From contig NC_052018.1 of the NCBI RefSeq assembly GCF_015832195.1, forward strand, positions 113,679,966-113,743,965: a stretch of DNA of 64,000 nt. Direction: 5' to 3'. The notes below the pieces were generated by a model. That model saw nothing but the letters and a program-made list of their open reading frames with translations, ran no database searches and was not told the origin of the DNA. Below are positions 1-11,200 of this stretch, piece by piece; position 1 is the first letter of the stretch, and every line of letters begins with the position of its first letter. This DNA comes from Motacilla alba alba. Lineage: Eukaryota > Chordata > Aves > Passeriformes > Motacillidae. The translations under genes were made by a program, and so were the position numbers.

Positions 1-2033
1 ATGCCTGGTGTGGTCCTGGGGAGCCATGTGCCTTATATGTCCATTGCAACTTGCAGGAGGTCAAGTAGGGGGAAGCCAAAGGATTTGTGCAAATGGTGGA
101 GCCAAGCAGAAGGTCAGGGATGGCATTTTGTGGCCATGGGAAAGAGACAGCTCTTTCTCCTGGGTCGGGATGAGTCTCTGGCAGTGCCGAGTCCCAAAGA
201 CTCGCGGGGCTTCCATGGCTGGCACCCAGTGTTCCTAATTTTGTGGTGAATAAGAGCCCTGAAAGCACATAATTTAATCCGCCTGAAGATAATTGTTGAA
301 ATAAATCATTCTCTCGTTTAAAGAATAAATCTTCAGCAAGTTTCAAGAGAGCCTACAGCACTGCTGATTTTAATCATTACTCTGCACAGGGAAGTGTCTA
401 TACTGCTTCGTGCTTCCAAACCAGCAGTGCTGCTATTAAAAAGCCAGGCTTGGATTTAGAAGCTGCCACAACTCAAACAAAGCTTTTTTGAGGATTCCTG
501 GATTCACAGCTGAAAGAGGAGACCTGGTGAGCAGAGACCCCACTTCTCTCTATGGATTTAGCTGAGCAGTGAGCTGCACTGCCGCTTGGTGCCTCAGTTA
601 GGGCGTCCAAAGGCAGGGTTCTGTGGCCGGTGCTCTGCAGTGCAGTGGCATTCTGGAGGGGAGGAGAGCTCCAGGAAAGATGGCTGTTTGGGGTTTCCTG
701 GTGTCGCTGGGATGTTGCTGGAATACGGGCTGCGTTTGACAGGAAATGTGCTGTGTCAGGCCGTGCCACAGACAGCGATTCCAGTCAGCGGTGGGTGATT
801 TTTATCAGACCGCCCTGTGGTCACCCCGTGGGCTCCCCAGCGCTCTGCTGGGCAGCTGCTCCTCTATACCATGTACTGCTTTGCTTGAAGTTATTCAGGG
901 TTTCGCTGGTCCACAGGGGATTTTTATTTGAGGGTGTGAAAAGGATTGGTTTGGGTGAGACGCATTCTAGCAAAGCAGGAATTACCCTGGTCAGCTGAGG
1001 TCTGCAGTCTTGCTTCACTAAACCTCCCTGTCCTGCATCTGGGAGCTGTGCTGGGCCAGAAGTGGTTCCCTGCAGAGGCAGGATGTGGGCTGGAATGGCC
1101 AGCTAAGGTGTTCCAGCCACGGGTGAGGTAGGATTTGGATACACTGCAGCTTCTTTCAAGGCTTGAGGGTTCAATTAGCTCTTGGCAATTCAGTGGCTCC
1201 TATGACTGCACTCTCCATTCCCTGGCTGGCTAGTTAAAAGGTGTCCTGCTAATTTATGATACTTAAATTAAATAACAGAGAATTTGGGCCGTTTGTGCAT
1301 TAATCCATTATGGATTGCGGGCAGGTTCCTCCTACTTAACCATTTTTTCCCTGTCCACTAGCTGAACACCAGAGAAAGTTGGTGATCCTGATATTCTCCC
1401 GTATTTCTGTTGGGTTTTTTTCCCTTTTCTTGGAGTTCACTTGAAGATTTTGTCTCTGGGAAAAAATCTAGGAGGAATGGACACTGCTCTGGTCTTTTCC
1501 ATTGCAAATAATCCCATTTCTCCCTGCCTTCCCAACTGGGGAGTACTTACTGCTCTCTTGAAGCTGATTGTAAAAAAGAAATTCATACAGCGTTTGGCAC
1601 AGCAGCATTTGAATGGTTTTAAGTGGTTGGAAATTAATTTGCTGTGCCATTTAAGCTACTTTGAAGAAGACGAGCTCTAGCTACATTTTATTTCGGTTGT
1701 GTTTTGTATGAAATGTGTGTCTTACTGGAACCAGGTATGTTATTTTTGTGCTAGGCTGATGCACACCAGTTAAAAGTGTGTCCCCTGGCACATGGAATTG
1801 AAAGCTGAGGGTTTTCTCAGGCACAGATTCCACCAAGCCCCCTCAATTCAAGGTACTCCAGCTGCTGGGTTTGTTAGTGTGTGTAAGAGGTAGGGAAACA
1901 CTGGGTCCCAGTGCCATTTCTGTCAAGTCATCAAGCCTTAGAACTTGCTTTTGTCTGAAGCAAAGTATTTGTTAGATGTTATCAGACAGGACCTTACTGT
2001 GGGGTAAATCAGGGTTTGTTAAATTGTTAAATA
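1..2033. other. Non-coding stretch with two AT-core, homeodomain-motif-rich patches
   Basis: No recognisable gene, RNA or transposon is visible. The open frames at the very start (82 and 76 codons) overlap each other in different frames and resemble no family I know. Two patches stand out by composition. At about 245-400, TAAT-type cores (taatttaatcc, aatcatt) are dense. At 1225-1345 there are further TAAT cores and a near-palindromic aatccattatggatt. The rest is ordinary AT-rich vertebrate background with scarce CpG. Confidence 0.6.
1225..1345. promoter_or_regulatory. Possible enhancer-like patch with a dimeric homeodomain site
   Basis: Seen: an AT-rich segment with aaattaaataac and, at 1302-1316, aatccattatggatt, two TAATCC-type half sites facing each other across a short spacer. 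Known: paired-class and K50 homeodomain factors (OTX, PITX, CRX type) bind TAATCC and can bind such inverted half sites as dimers. Inferred: this could be part of a developmental enhancer. There is no evidence of conservation or activity here; similar motifs occur by chance in AT-rich DNA. Confidence 0.22.
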
Positions 2034-2274
2034 TCATAGAATGGTGTGGGTTGTGGGGGGAATTTAAAGGTCACACAGTCAAACCCCCTTGCAAGGAGCA
2101 GGGACATCTTCAACCAGATCAGGTTGCTCATAGCCCCCTCCAGCCTCACCTTGAATGTTCCCAGGGAGGGGCAAGCACAGCTCTTCTGGACAAAAATGTG
2201 CCAGTATTTCACTACCCTTACTGTAAAAAATGTCTTCTTTTTATCCAGTCTAAATCTACCCTCTTCTACTTTAT
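2034..2274 (-). mobile_element. CR1 LINE, 5'-truncated 3' end, minus strand
   Basis: The copy begins with the reverse complement of the CR1 tail (tcatagaatgg) and then follows the familiar order: a 'gggtt...aaaggtcac...caaaccccctt' block, 'gcagggacatctt...accagatcaggttgctc', 'ccctccagcctcaccttgaatgttccc', and 'cttactgtaaaaaatgtcttcttttta' leading to 'taaatctaccctctt'. This is the last quarter-kilobase of a CR1 non-LTR retrotransposon read in antisense. It has no ORF of its own and many substitutions, so it is an old, dead copy. Short open frames across it are products of the repeat and not genes. Confidence 0.9.
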
Positions 2275-5003
2275 AGGTGAGCCTGGGATATGTTTAACTC
2301 CAAAAGTGGTGAGGTTGTAGAGAGTATGTCATGAATTGTTCTACAGTGTCTGCTGTTTCTTGCACAAGTCACACGAGTGTCGTGTGTCACAAGCACAGGG
2401 TTTCATAGGCAAAAACATTCTTGGAAATTTTCATTTGCAGAAAATCTTGGGAGTCTTTGTTCACAGTTTAAAAGAAAAAAAAAAAAGTAATCAACTTAGA
2501 GCACTTATAAATCAGCCTCCAAAGAATAAATTGTAAAAGGAACAGCGTGACACTTCCAGCTATCTTTAGAGGGAGGTCTGTTCAAGAATACATTTCAGGT
2601 GACAAAACACAAATATGATGCACGGTGCCAAATGGAAGGAAAGAATAGACCCTCTGCTGCTGGGAATAGAAGAAGACTGTAGTAATGTGATTATGGTAAT
2701 GGTCAACAAGTCATAGTCCTGTGCTTTTGTTCACTGTAATTAACTTCTTGGAATGGCAGAGTCGCTTTCTCTGTGCTCATCAGATGGCCCTGCCTTTGTG
2801 TCCGCACTCTGCTATTTCTCCTGCAGGGACTGCAAGCCTCCAAGTGCATTACTGAATGAATTCATTGCTGCAACAAAGATTCAGTAGCAGAATAGAGATT
2901 GATATCTTTTGTTGTCAGACATTCAATACCATATAGCAATCCAATTACTTAAGCTGTTTCTATCAGTCTTATTACGGCTCACTATTGAGGCATGCTTTAA
3001 AGCTGGATAATTCTGTCTTGCAAGAATGTAGTGGAACAGATTAGAGCTTTAATGAGAAGGCTTTCTGTGAGCCAGGGCACTCCCATTGTATGTGTTGGGA
3101 TGGAGGAATCATACCTAGGCAAAGGCCTGGAGTCATTGTTGCAAAGAGTGATCAAAGGGAAGCCTGAAATGTGTACAATTGCTTTAAGAAATTTTACGGG
3201 TTATAAAAAAATAAAATAAAAACTGCAAAGTTTCTGTCTGCTGTTCCCTATCTGTTGAAAATCTGTGCTGCACTGGGAAAAGGAAATTGCTTATTGGAAT
3301 TCAGATTGTGGAGGGGATATGTCATTTTGTGTTTGAACTTTTCCTTCACTGTGCTATAGGGCGAATTCTGCGCTTAGCTGCAGCCTTTTAGGAATGCTGG
3401 CAGCATGGATTCAGCACAAGGCCTATTTGCATACAACTTCCCAGGGTGGGTGTTAGGGGAGGAGGGGTGTCTAGTCCACAAAGACATAGAAGGCTTTGAT
3501 AACTGCAGGTAGAGGAGGAAGGATTAGACCAGCAAGTCAGCCTTGCCAGGCTCGCATCCCCGCTCCTGCTCTCTGCAGCACAGAGCAGGTATGGATTGAA
3601 CCCCAAGGCAGCAGAAAGCTCGAGCTGGAGTGTCAGTAAGACCTCAAAACTGAGCCTGGAGGGTAGAAGTGCAGAAAAGTTACTTTACCATGAGAAAAAA
3701 GCAACGAATGAATCTATCTACTTAGCAAATATATATTTTTATGAGATTGCATATGTAAATCACAGCTAAGTTTGTTGTGTGAAACATAAGCAGTAGAAAC
3801 CTGGGAGATACCAGGCTGAATTTATGTGTCCAGCAAGTCAGTTTGGCTGCCACTTGAATGTAGGATTTCTGATGGACTTTTAAAATGTGATAAAACTCTT
3901 CAGCTCTCTTTCAGGCCTCAGCAGGAACATCTGTGCTTTAAGTCAACACAGTGTGACCAGAAGAACCTCAGAGCTGCTGAGGTTGAAGTAAACTGCAAAC
4001 ACAGATGAGAGTGCTTCTGTGTGGAATACACACAGCTTGGGGTCATTCATGAACACAAGCATTTCTAAACTTGTCTGACATCCTGCCTGTCTAGGTCACT
4101 CTCCCTAAATAACTGAGGTATGGTTTGCTTTTTGGTGTGATAACTGCACCAAAGCAAACACTCACTTGGAGTGAATGGCAAAGCTGTGTCATTTCCACAG
4201 GACAGCACTGATGATGTCCAGCAATCTGAGGATATAGCCTATTTTTCCTGGATGCAAAAACTTGTAAGATTTATAATTTCATTATAGTACGACTGATTTT
4301 CCATTTCTTAGGGTAGTTTTATGCTATCAACAGCTAAATATTTCCTCCTCGAGGACGAAGTTACAAAGTGTTGCCAGTGCACACATGTTGTCTGCCTGTA
4401 ACATTTCCAAAGTATTATTTAGAAGAACAGCAATTATAAAGACATTTTCCAAAGGAAATTATATTTGAGTTAGGATAAGGACGTGGGGGTGTGAACATAA
4501 GTCTGAGGAACACCTGGGAGTTAATCTGTGCATTTAGATTTGTTTTCAGAAAGTGTTTGCGTTCCTGTCTGTAGAACATGAACACTGATTTTCTTCAGCA
4601 ATAAAGGTATGACCCAGTTCTGCACTGAAGCTCAACTTTATTTCGTAGCCTCGGTTGCCTGATGGGGATGGAAGTTAATGTTTTATGAGGCAAAGGAGAG
4701 CACCTGTTCATTCCAGGAACAGTTACTGCTAAGATATTTGTTTTGGGTGAGAGTTAAGGCGATTTTGTGCTGAATTATCAGTTTCTCTCTCACTCAAGAG
4801 GTGTAAGGACCAATTAAAGATTTCGCGTGGCCTGACCTTTATTCTGCTCATTGTTGACTTGTAACAAGTGATGTCTACAGTAACCGCTTTCTTGTAATGT
4901 ATTTACTCTATTTAGGGATGAGGCGTTTGGACTTAGGATCTACCAAGGGGAGCTTTTAATGTGCATTTTTATTTATTTTGTCTGAATGCATGGAAACCTC
5001 CAG
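2275..5003. other. Non-coding stretch, no gene seen
   Basis: Nothing recognisable as coding, RNA or recent transposon. It holds short A runs, a TAAT/AATC-rich patch around 2860-3010 (aatgaattcattg, ccaattacttaag) that could be regulatory, and AT-rich patches near 3710-3770 and 4240-4330. The only open frames are 60-72 codons long and unremarkable. Confidence 0.6.
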
Positions 5004-5080
5004 GACAGATACTCAGCTGGTGTAAATCAGCTTAGTTCCATTGACGTCAGTGGAGCAGCGCCAGCAGCAGATCTGACCCA
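5004..5080. repeat. Old palindromic interspersed repeat containing a perfect CRE octamer
   Basis: The segment contains actcagctggtgtaaatcag and then ccattgacgtcagtgg and agatctgaccca. From memory, birds, crocodilians and turtles carry many decayed copies of a hairpin-like repeat with 'cagctggtgtaaat...tccattgacttcaatgga...gatctggccc'. I cannot name its database entry. The centre of symmetry here has become TGACGTCA (5042-5049), a perfect cAMP-response element, instead of the usual TGACTTCA. Confidence 0.45.
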
Positions 5081-5147
5081 CTTCTTTAATCTGATCCCTT
5101 GTCCATCCCATTTATTTCAGATTACATCAGAGTGAGCAGGGCCTTAC

Positions 5148-5209
5148 CTCATCCACCATGAACTTGAGATAGATACAACCTTGCGAATGTTGGCAGAGGA
5201 ATATCATCC
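5148..5209 (-). other. Exon-like segment (62 nt) with strong splice motifs, minus strand
   Basis: Read on the minus strand, a pyrimidine-rich acceptor (ttttacatgtttctcag) precedes a 62-nt segment that ends in the near-consensus donor GATGAG|GTAAGG. One frame is open throughout: two leading bases, then 20 codons giving roughly MIFLCQHSQGCIYLKFMVDE and ending on a codon boundary. The other two frames meet TGA. The segment sits inside a longer 190-codon open frame at 5127-5699 on the same strand. I do not recognise the peptide. It may be an alternative coding exon, a non-coding RNA exon, or a chance pairing of splice motifs; such pairings are expected occasionally in 64 kb. Confidence 0.2.
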
Positions 5210-6003
5210 CTGAGAAACATGTAAAAAGCAAAGGTCCCTCCAGTCTTGTGCCATGCAGAAATTGCAATTTTCTCAGCCACCAGCGGGCCCTCGGCGGCAT
5301 TATCTCATGTCCTATGACCTCTCCAGGCTTGTCGTGCAGTGGCCATTGACTTTGTACTGGACTTTCTCCAGTACCTCCCTTCAAGAGCTTGCAAATGCCA
5401 AAATGATGTGAGCCATTGCACTTCTGGTATCTTTTCCCAAATACCAGATGCTGTCTTGGCTTCTCTTGTTCCCAAACTATGTCTTGTCTTTGCAGACTCT
5501 GATGTTTTTGTTGCAGGTCTCTCTTTATCAGTATGTTGTCTCTTGTATCTGTCAGAACTGTCCCTGCACCCTGAGTTTCCCTTTGGTAAAGCGGCTTCCT
5601 TTTCTTGGCAAGTCCTAGTTGGGTTCTTCCTAAATCTTCCACTAGTGTTTCTTTGTCTCTTCCTCCACCCCTACACTGCAGTATCAGCTTGACCCTCATA
5701 CCAGCTTGTGTTTTCAGCTACCAATCAACAACAGAATATTTCCATCTTTTTTCTCTCTGCTGGTTCAGTGTAGTACTCCAGCACATTTAATAGTCTGCCT
5801 CCCCTGCCTCGGTTAACCAAACTATATCAATCATCTTTGCCTTCAGAATCAGACATTCCCTGGAAGGATAACATGATCCTGTTGGCTGGGAAGGAGAGTT
5901 GCCGCCTTAGCTTCTCTTATCACTACTCTGTCTCTCTGAAGGGCTTTGACTTTGGTGGGATTTTTAACTTCCTCTTTGTTCCACACAATATTGTCATCGT
6001 TAC
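5210..6003. other. Non-coding stretch with pyrimidine-rich plus strand
   Basis: The plus strand is rich in C and T (for example tttctttgtctcttcctcc near 5650), and this suppresses stops on the minus strand. That accounts for much of the 190-codon minus-strand frame at 5127-5699, which shows no domain, signal peptide or family resemblance. Nothing else recognisable is present before the CR1 end that starts near 6004. Confidence 0.5.
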
Positions 6004-6156
6004 TGCTGTGGCTGCCCCGTTCCTGGATGTGTTCTAGGCCAGGCTGGATGGGGCTTTGAGCAGCCTGCTCTCATGGAAGGTGTCCTTGCCCATGGCAAGG
6101 GGGTTCAAGCTGGGTCATCTTTAAGGTACCTCCAACCAAATTGTTCTGTGATTCTG
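6004..6156 (+). mobile_element. CR1 LINE 3' end, plus strand, short copy
   Basis: The copy runs from 'ctgtggctgccccgttcctgg' style sequence through 'ggccaggctggatggggctttgag', 'ggaaggtgtccttgcccatgg' and 'aaggtacctccaacc' to a decayed tail 'ttgttctgtgattctgc'. This is the last roughly 150 bp of CR1 in sense orientation, ending in a degenerate form of its short tail repeat. Divergence from the familiar sequence is substantial, so it is an old copy. No coding capacity remains. Confidence 0.9.
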
Positions 6157-7996
6157 CCGCTCTGTTACTCTTCTCATTGAAGAAGAATCACAAAACCCTG
6201 CTCATCTCCCCTACATCTCACCCGACAAGCTTTTCTGTCCCTGCATTCACTGGTGCAGTTTTCACTGTACCCAGAGAAGCCACGCTGAAGGGCAGGTTTC
6301 CTCTCAGAGGTGGTTTCATTGCAAGCAGAGAAGAGGAAATCCATTTTACCAAAAAACCCTAAATGTACTGGGAAACCTCAGAGAGTGCACAGAAAGCAAG
6401 ACAAAAAAATCATAGTTGTGAAGGTCAGGTTCAAGGTGTTCTGTTCTTACAGAAAGTTGTGGTCATGTTTGTGGGATATATGCTTAGGAACTTTGCTGGA
6501 TGAGGGCCTGGTTAAATTTGATTAAATAAAATAAACAAAACAAGTACAAAATAACCAATTTTTATAATATGCTTGAGAGAAAAGCAAGCAAACAGCTTTT
6601 TTCCTACTGTTAAAAAAAAAAAAAAAAACCCAAGGCAGAAAAATGAAGTATCTCAGCTCCTGGGAGCAAGTAGCAAAGCAGACCCAAAATTCAGAAGATT
6701 TTTGTTCTGGGCTTTGTCTACTGCACTGACATTTTACTTTTTAAATGTTTTTCATAAGATGTAGTACTTATTCATTTTTGTGATTGCTTTCATAAATGGA
6801 AATAAGTAAATCACAGCGAAGTTAGTTTAAAGTTGGGACAGTATTGAGTTCAAGAGTTACAACAGAAATTTAGTGAAGATGCAAATGCATCTGGGTCCTG
6901 TCAAAAATTACTCCTTCACTTACCAAGGAAACTTCACAGAATTAATGGATTTTAGAGGAGAAGGAAACTGCAGGCTATCTAATATGATCATATGTATTTT
7001 GCATGCCATAGAATTCCACTCAGTTATCTCTGCAAAACTATTTCCTGCCAGATAGCGGGCCAGATCTCACCTCTGCCAGCTTTAACCACTTCAGTGTCCA
7101 GGCCCTCTCCGGAGATGCTCTCTGGGCGGGCTGCTGCAGCTTTGCAGTGGAAAGGCCTAATGGTTCCGAAGTCCATGAAACACGAAACGAGGGCTCTAGG
7201 TATGTGCTCCTTTTGTAACCCCACAACCCCAGGGACTGCTCAAGACAGGACTGAAACAAAGCAAAGGAAAATCAATGTTTAACTTGGAAATATTTGTCAG
7301 TTAACAAGTCACAAGGAAGTGAGTACCTCTATCACCTAGTAGGAGTTTATTTTATGCTTAATTAATACTCTTTTCTTTGAGTGGGGAGTGTATTTTAAAA
7401 AAGTGAACACCACCAAAGAAAAATCTTTCATTTGAGCTTTGTTACCATTGGGTTTCCTAAATTCAGAAGTAGTCTCTAAATGTACTTGGACACGTTTATT
7501 TTGTAAAAGGCTGACTGTCTAGACTCTGACTACACTTAAACACGTACTGAAATTTGTCCTTGTTATGGACAACGTGTGAGTGTGTGCATAAACCCCTGTT
7601 CTGTTTAGAGATGCTTTCCTGAGCTGGGAATACAGCTTGTGTGCTTCAGTCGTTTTAAGGGCTCTCTTTTCTGGCATCTTGTTAGTTTTCTCCTTTTTTC
7701 CCTTCAAAAGCACTTCTGTTGGTTTTAAGAGTATATTCCTTTATAGTCTCACAAGCTCTCAGTTTGTGAGACCTGGAATTCCTTATTCAAGAAAATCTGC
7801 TGGAAATCCATAAAAACGCCACGTACAATAAATAGGAGACCTACTTCACCCTCAAGTTCTGCATCTCAGGCCTTTGTCATCTTGAAGAATGACTTAATCC
7901 CTCCGAGGGAGGAGTCTCCCAGGTATTTCCGTGTAGATCAGTCCCCTAAAGCGTTGATCTGTGTCTCAGAGCCACATCGATCTGTCCCGTCTGCAG
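6157..7996. other. Non-coding stretch, no gene seen
   Basis: It holds a 17-base A run (6612-6628) and ordinary AT-rich sequence. Overlapping 60-96-codon frames around 6990-7280 occur on both strands at once, which argues against real coding. No structural RNA or transposon is evident. Confidence 0.55.
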
Positions 7997-8056
7997 TGCC
8001 TGAAAGGGCTTTATGCGCTGAATTTTCTCAGAAGTGCTGTAAAATAACACGTCTTG
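7997..8056 (+). other. Exon-like segment (60 nt) with good splice motifs, plus strand
   Basis: A good acceptor (tctgtcccgtctgcag) is followed by 60 nt and the donor CTTG|GTGAGTG. One frame is open: two leading bases, 19 codons (P E R A L C A E F S Q K C C K I T R L) and one trailing base. Two others hit stops. The sequence is more GC-balanced than its neighbours and has two cysteine-rich codon stretches, but I recognise no family. It lies just upstream of an AT-core patch with an octamer motif (8090-8200). Coding exon, non-coding RNA exon and coincidence are all possible. Confidence 0.18.
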
Positions 8057-8089
8057 GTGAGTGAAGCCAGCCTGTTAATGTATGGATTT

Positions 8090-8200
8090 TCTGTCTTGAG
8101 TGATTTTCTAAAATCAATAACTCATTAAAAAGAAAAAGGCTCGATTCTCACAATTTATAGCCATGCAAATTAACAGGCTGACTTCAGCAGCAGCGCCCAG
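8090..8200. promoter_or_regulatory. Possible enhancer-like patch with perfect octamer motif
   Basis: Seen: ATGCAAAT at 8163-8170 directly followed by taac, preceded by aaaatcaataactcattaaaaag and caatttatag. Known: ATGCAAAT is the high-affinity POU (OCT) octamer, and CATTAA/CAATAA-type cores are bound by homeodomain and SOX factors. Inferred: the density of such cores in about 100 bp suggests a cis-regulatory element. Conservation across birds cannot be seen from this sequence. Confidence 0.25.
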
Positions 8201-11200
8201 CTGAGTTAGAGTAGTGGGTTTGGAGGATGTTGTGTTGTTTGCTCAGTTGCCCTGACTGCAGTTTCAGTTTTGCTGGGTCCTTCTTGAAAAAAACATTTTA
8301 ACAACAGTATTCATTCATTAATTCTTAAGAATAATGCTCTGTTGGCAGAATGGCTAACTAGTTGCTAAAAATAAGGTCTGCTGGTGAATCCTTCAAAAAT
8401 AGGACTACGTCCCCAGGAAATAACTCACTTTCAGCAAAGAATAAACGTGTAAATCTTTTAAAAAATCACAATCTCTGGAAATGCTTTATGCACGTAATAA
8501 CTCCTCAAAAAAAGTGTCAGATAACTTGGCAGGGGAGGAACTTTACATCCCAAGTGTGTAAAGCATTGCAGTCATTAATTTATAGACTGAATTGATCTGA
8601 CTTTTAAAAGACTCCCTGCCTTGGCATCAGTATTCTGTTTATCTCACAAGCAATGAATCTCCACTTCCTCCGTGTGTGTAAATACTTAATAGCTGTTAAC
8701 TTAAAAGGTCAGACCTTGCTGGATCTATAAGTATTGTACTTCAAGGTACATTTGGATTGAAGTTTTCGTTCTGCTCAGATCTCTGGTTGCTGCATTACCT
8801 GCTCTACTTGACATGCTCAGTGGCTTGGAAACCATGGCAAATGTTTTTCAGAGAGTTAGTTCTTTTGTTCAGGGTGATTTTTCTTGCACCCAGATGTATT
8901 AATTTAAAATATTTAGGGTTTGGGTTTTTTTCCCTCCCCAAAGTACAGCGACAGCATTTAGAATGCTCCATAGGGTGCTGAAGCCAGCCGCTTTCAGGAA
9001 GCTTTTCCATATGATGCATGTCAGCAGCACCGCTTCAAGGAGTGTCTTCTCATTCTGCTTTCCACTTAGCATGGCTTTAACAGGTGTTTTGGAATGCCTC
9101 TGAGCCGGGCAGGATTAGTGTCTGCGATCTGGGAGGAAAAAGAAAAGGTGGTGGGGTGTGGGGGCAAGGAAGGGAACTGTGGAGGGTGAACTGGTTCCAA
9201 AGGACACCCTCAAGCAAAGAATCACATTAGGTATATTCAACTTTACTGTGAGAAAGAGCAAACCTTGCATGTCAGCAGGGACTCCTATGGTTTAATAAAT
9301 TACTGAAGGTTAGGACGGTGAGACATGGCCTCTCTAGAAGAGTCTCTGGAAGGTCTGAGGGGATCCTGAGCCCAGTAAAACATTTCTCCATCTCAGATGA
9401 AAAATGTAGCAACTAGTACGACCAAGCGTTCTTGAGTGCCTGTGTGCTGGATCCCTGCCCTTTGAGGCCACTGGAAGAACAAACAGAGCAGAAATTGTCC
9501 AGCCAAGGAATTAAAATCCAAAACTATCGTGTTCATTTTGTCAGAAAATTGTAAGGGCTGTTCCAGGAGCGACCAAAACTCAGTTTGCTATGGAACCATG
9601 TCCTGGGTCTCCCATGCTCCTTGCAGGGACCTTCAAGAGACCCCCAGATCCCAGGACCACTCGTGAGCAGGAGGGCAAAAAGCAGCTCCTGCTGCATCTG
9701 CTGTGGAGCCCTGTGTGGGCTGATTGGAAGGCTGGAAATGAGCTGTTTGTACTGACTGGACAAAGTACCATTGATCCCACTCCTTCAAGGAGATTCTCCT
9801 CAGCTGGGGGCGCTAATTTAGGTCTCTTTCCTCTGTGCAATGACAAGAGCTGCGGGAACATAATTATCTCCAAATCTTTTGCTTCTCCCCTGACAACTTG
9901 CATTGAAATGTGGCAGTGGGTTTGAATGTTATTAGGGGCAGACATGAACAGACAGAAGGCATGACTGCATAAGCCTCATTTCCTTAGGAAATCAAGTGGA
10001 AATGTTTGTATAGTTTATATACAGCACAATATGGCTTGTGTCTGTCATATTACCTTGAAGGTTGTTGGTGCAATCGTATGTTCCGTTGTTGTGCTTCATC
10101 TCATTTAGAGTTTGTAAAAATACTCCTCTGGACCTTTGTGATTTGTTCTCCTGCATCTCATAGGAAGCCAGGACTGCAAGGGGCGTCCTGGGTCAGTGTG
10201 CCCAGGCTCCTGCCGAGGTATATGGACTGTAAAAGTTAAAAGAGAAAAATACTCTATAATAAACTTCTGATTGGTACAGTGGGAAAGTTAACGAGACACA
10301 TGAAACCTTCCGTGTGGCCTTTGCAACGCTGAAAGTCACAGCGGGGGGCAGTCCCCTTGCAAATCTTGGGTCATTAGCTTATCTTCTGCAGTAACTGCCA
10401 TGGACTAGTGTCAGAGGATGAAGGAATTTTCCTCTTTACAGCACTGGACCATTCACATGTTCCTCAGAAAATCCTGGGGAAAAGATTGCCAGATTTTTCT
10501 TGTGCAACTGGAGTATTAAAATGTTAAACATGTTTACATGGGAGAAGCTATTTGATCCGGAGAGAGGAGAGACATCCCTTAGCTTTTAAATGTGCTTGAG
10601 TGACAGTCAGGCATGTCCAGCATTCTGTAGCATTTTCCTAAAGGGAACAGGAGCCCAGAAGGCCCTCCATGAACTAAGACAATAGGCAAGAAAAGGACAG
10701 CAGCTTCTTATATACAGGTTGCAAGGGAACCACAGTGTCAGGAGCAGTATTATACTGCTGTATTCTGTATTTCTGGAGCTGTATTGTACTGCTCAAAAGA
10801 GAACCTGATGATGCAAGAGTAAAAGCCAGAAGTGCCCGTGTTTCAGAATTTCTGGTGCTTGCCTTTAGCTGTGCACTGATTGTCAGTATTAAATGTGCTT
10901 CTCTGCTAGGTATGAGTACTTGCAGATTGTTAAGGACACTTTTAGAGTATTTATATTCCAGAATATCTCAGTTGTTTCAAATCTCAGTGATAAAATTCCC
11001 TCTACATAGAATTATATATGTGCAGCTGTTCAGAGAAAGATACAGCCTGAGAAAAGGAGAAGGACAGTAGTTCATTTGACAGTTCCCAGAAACTGAACAG
11101 AAAATGAAACATTCCTTAGAAAAATCTCAGTTTTTCACTGTTTAAACTTGTTCAAAAGTAGAAAGATATTTTTCAAATTGTTTCAGACCATTTGCCATTT

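Noticed and set aside
4205..4240. Box C/D snoRNA (tgatgatg ... ctga)
   Set aside because: The two boxes are too close, there is no terminal stem, and no second set at the right spacing.
5127..5699. 190-codon minus-strand ORF as a single-exon gene
   Set aside because: The plus strand is pyrimidine-rich, which removes minus-strand stops; no family resemblance. Only the 62-nt exon-like end was kept as a tentative feature.
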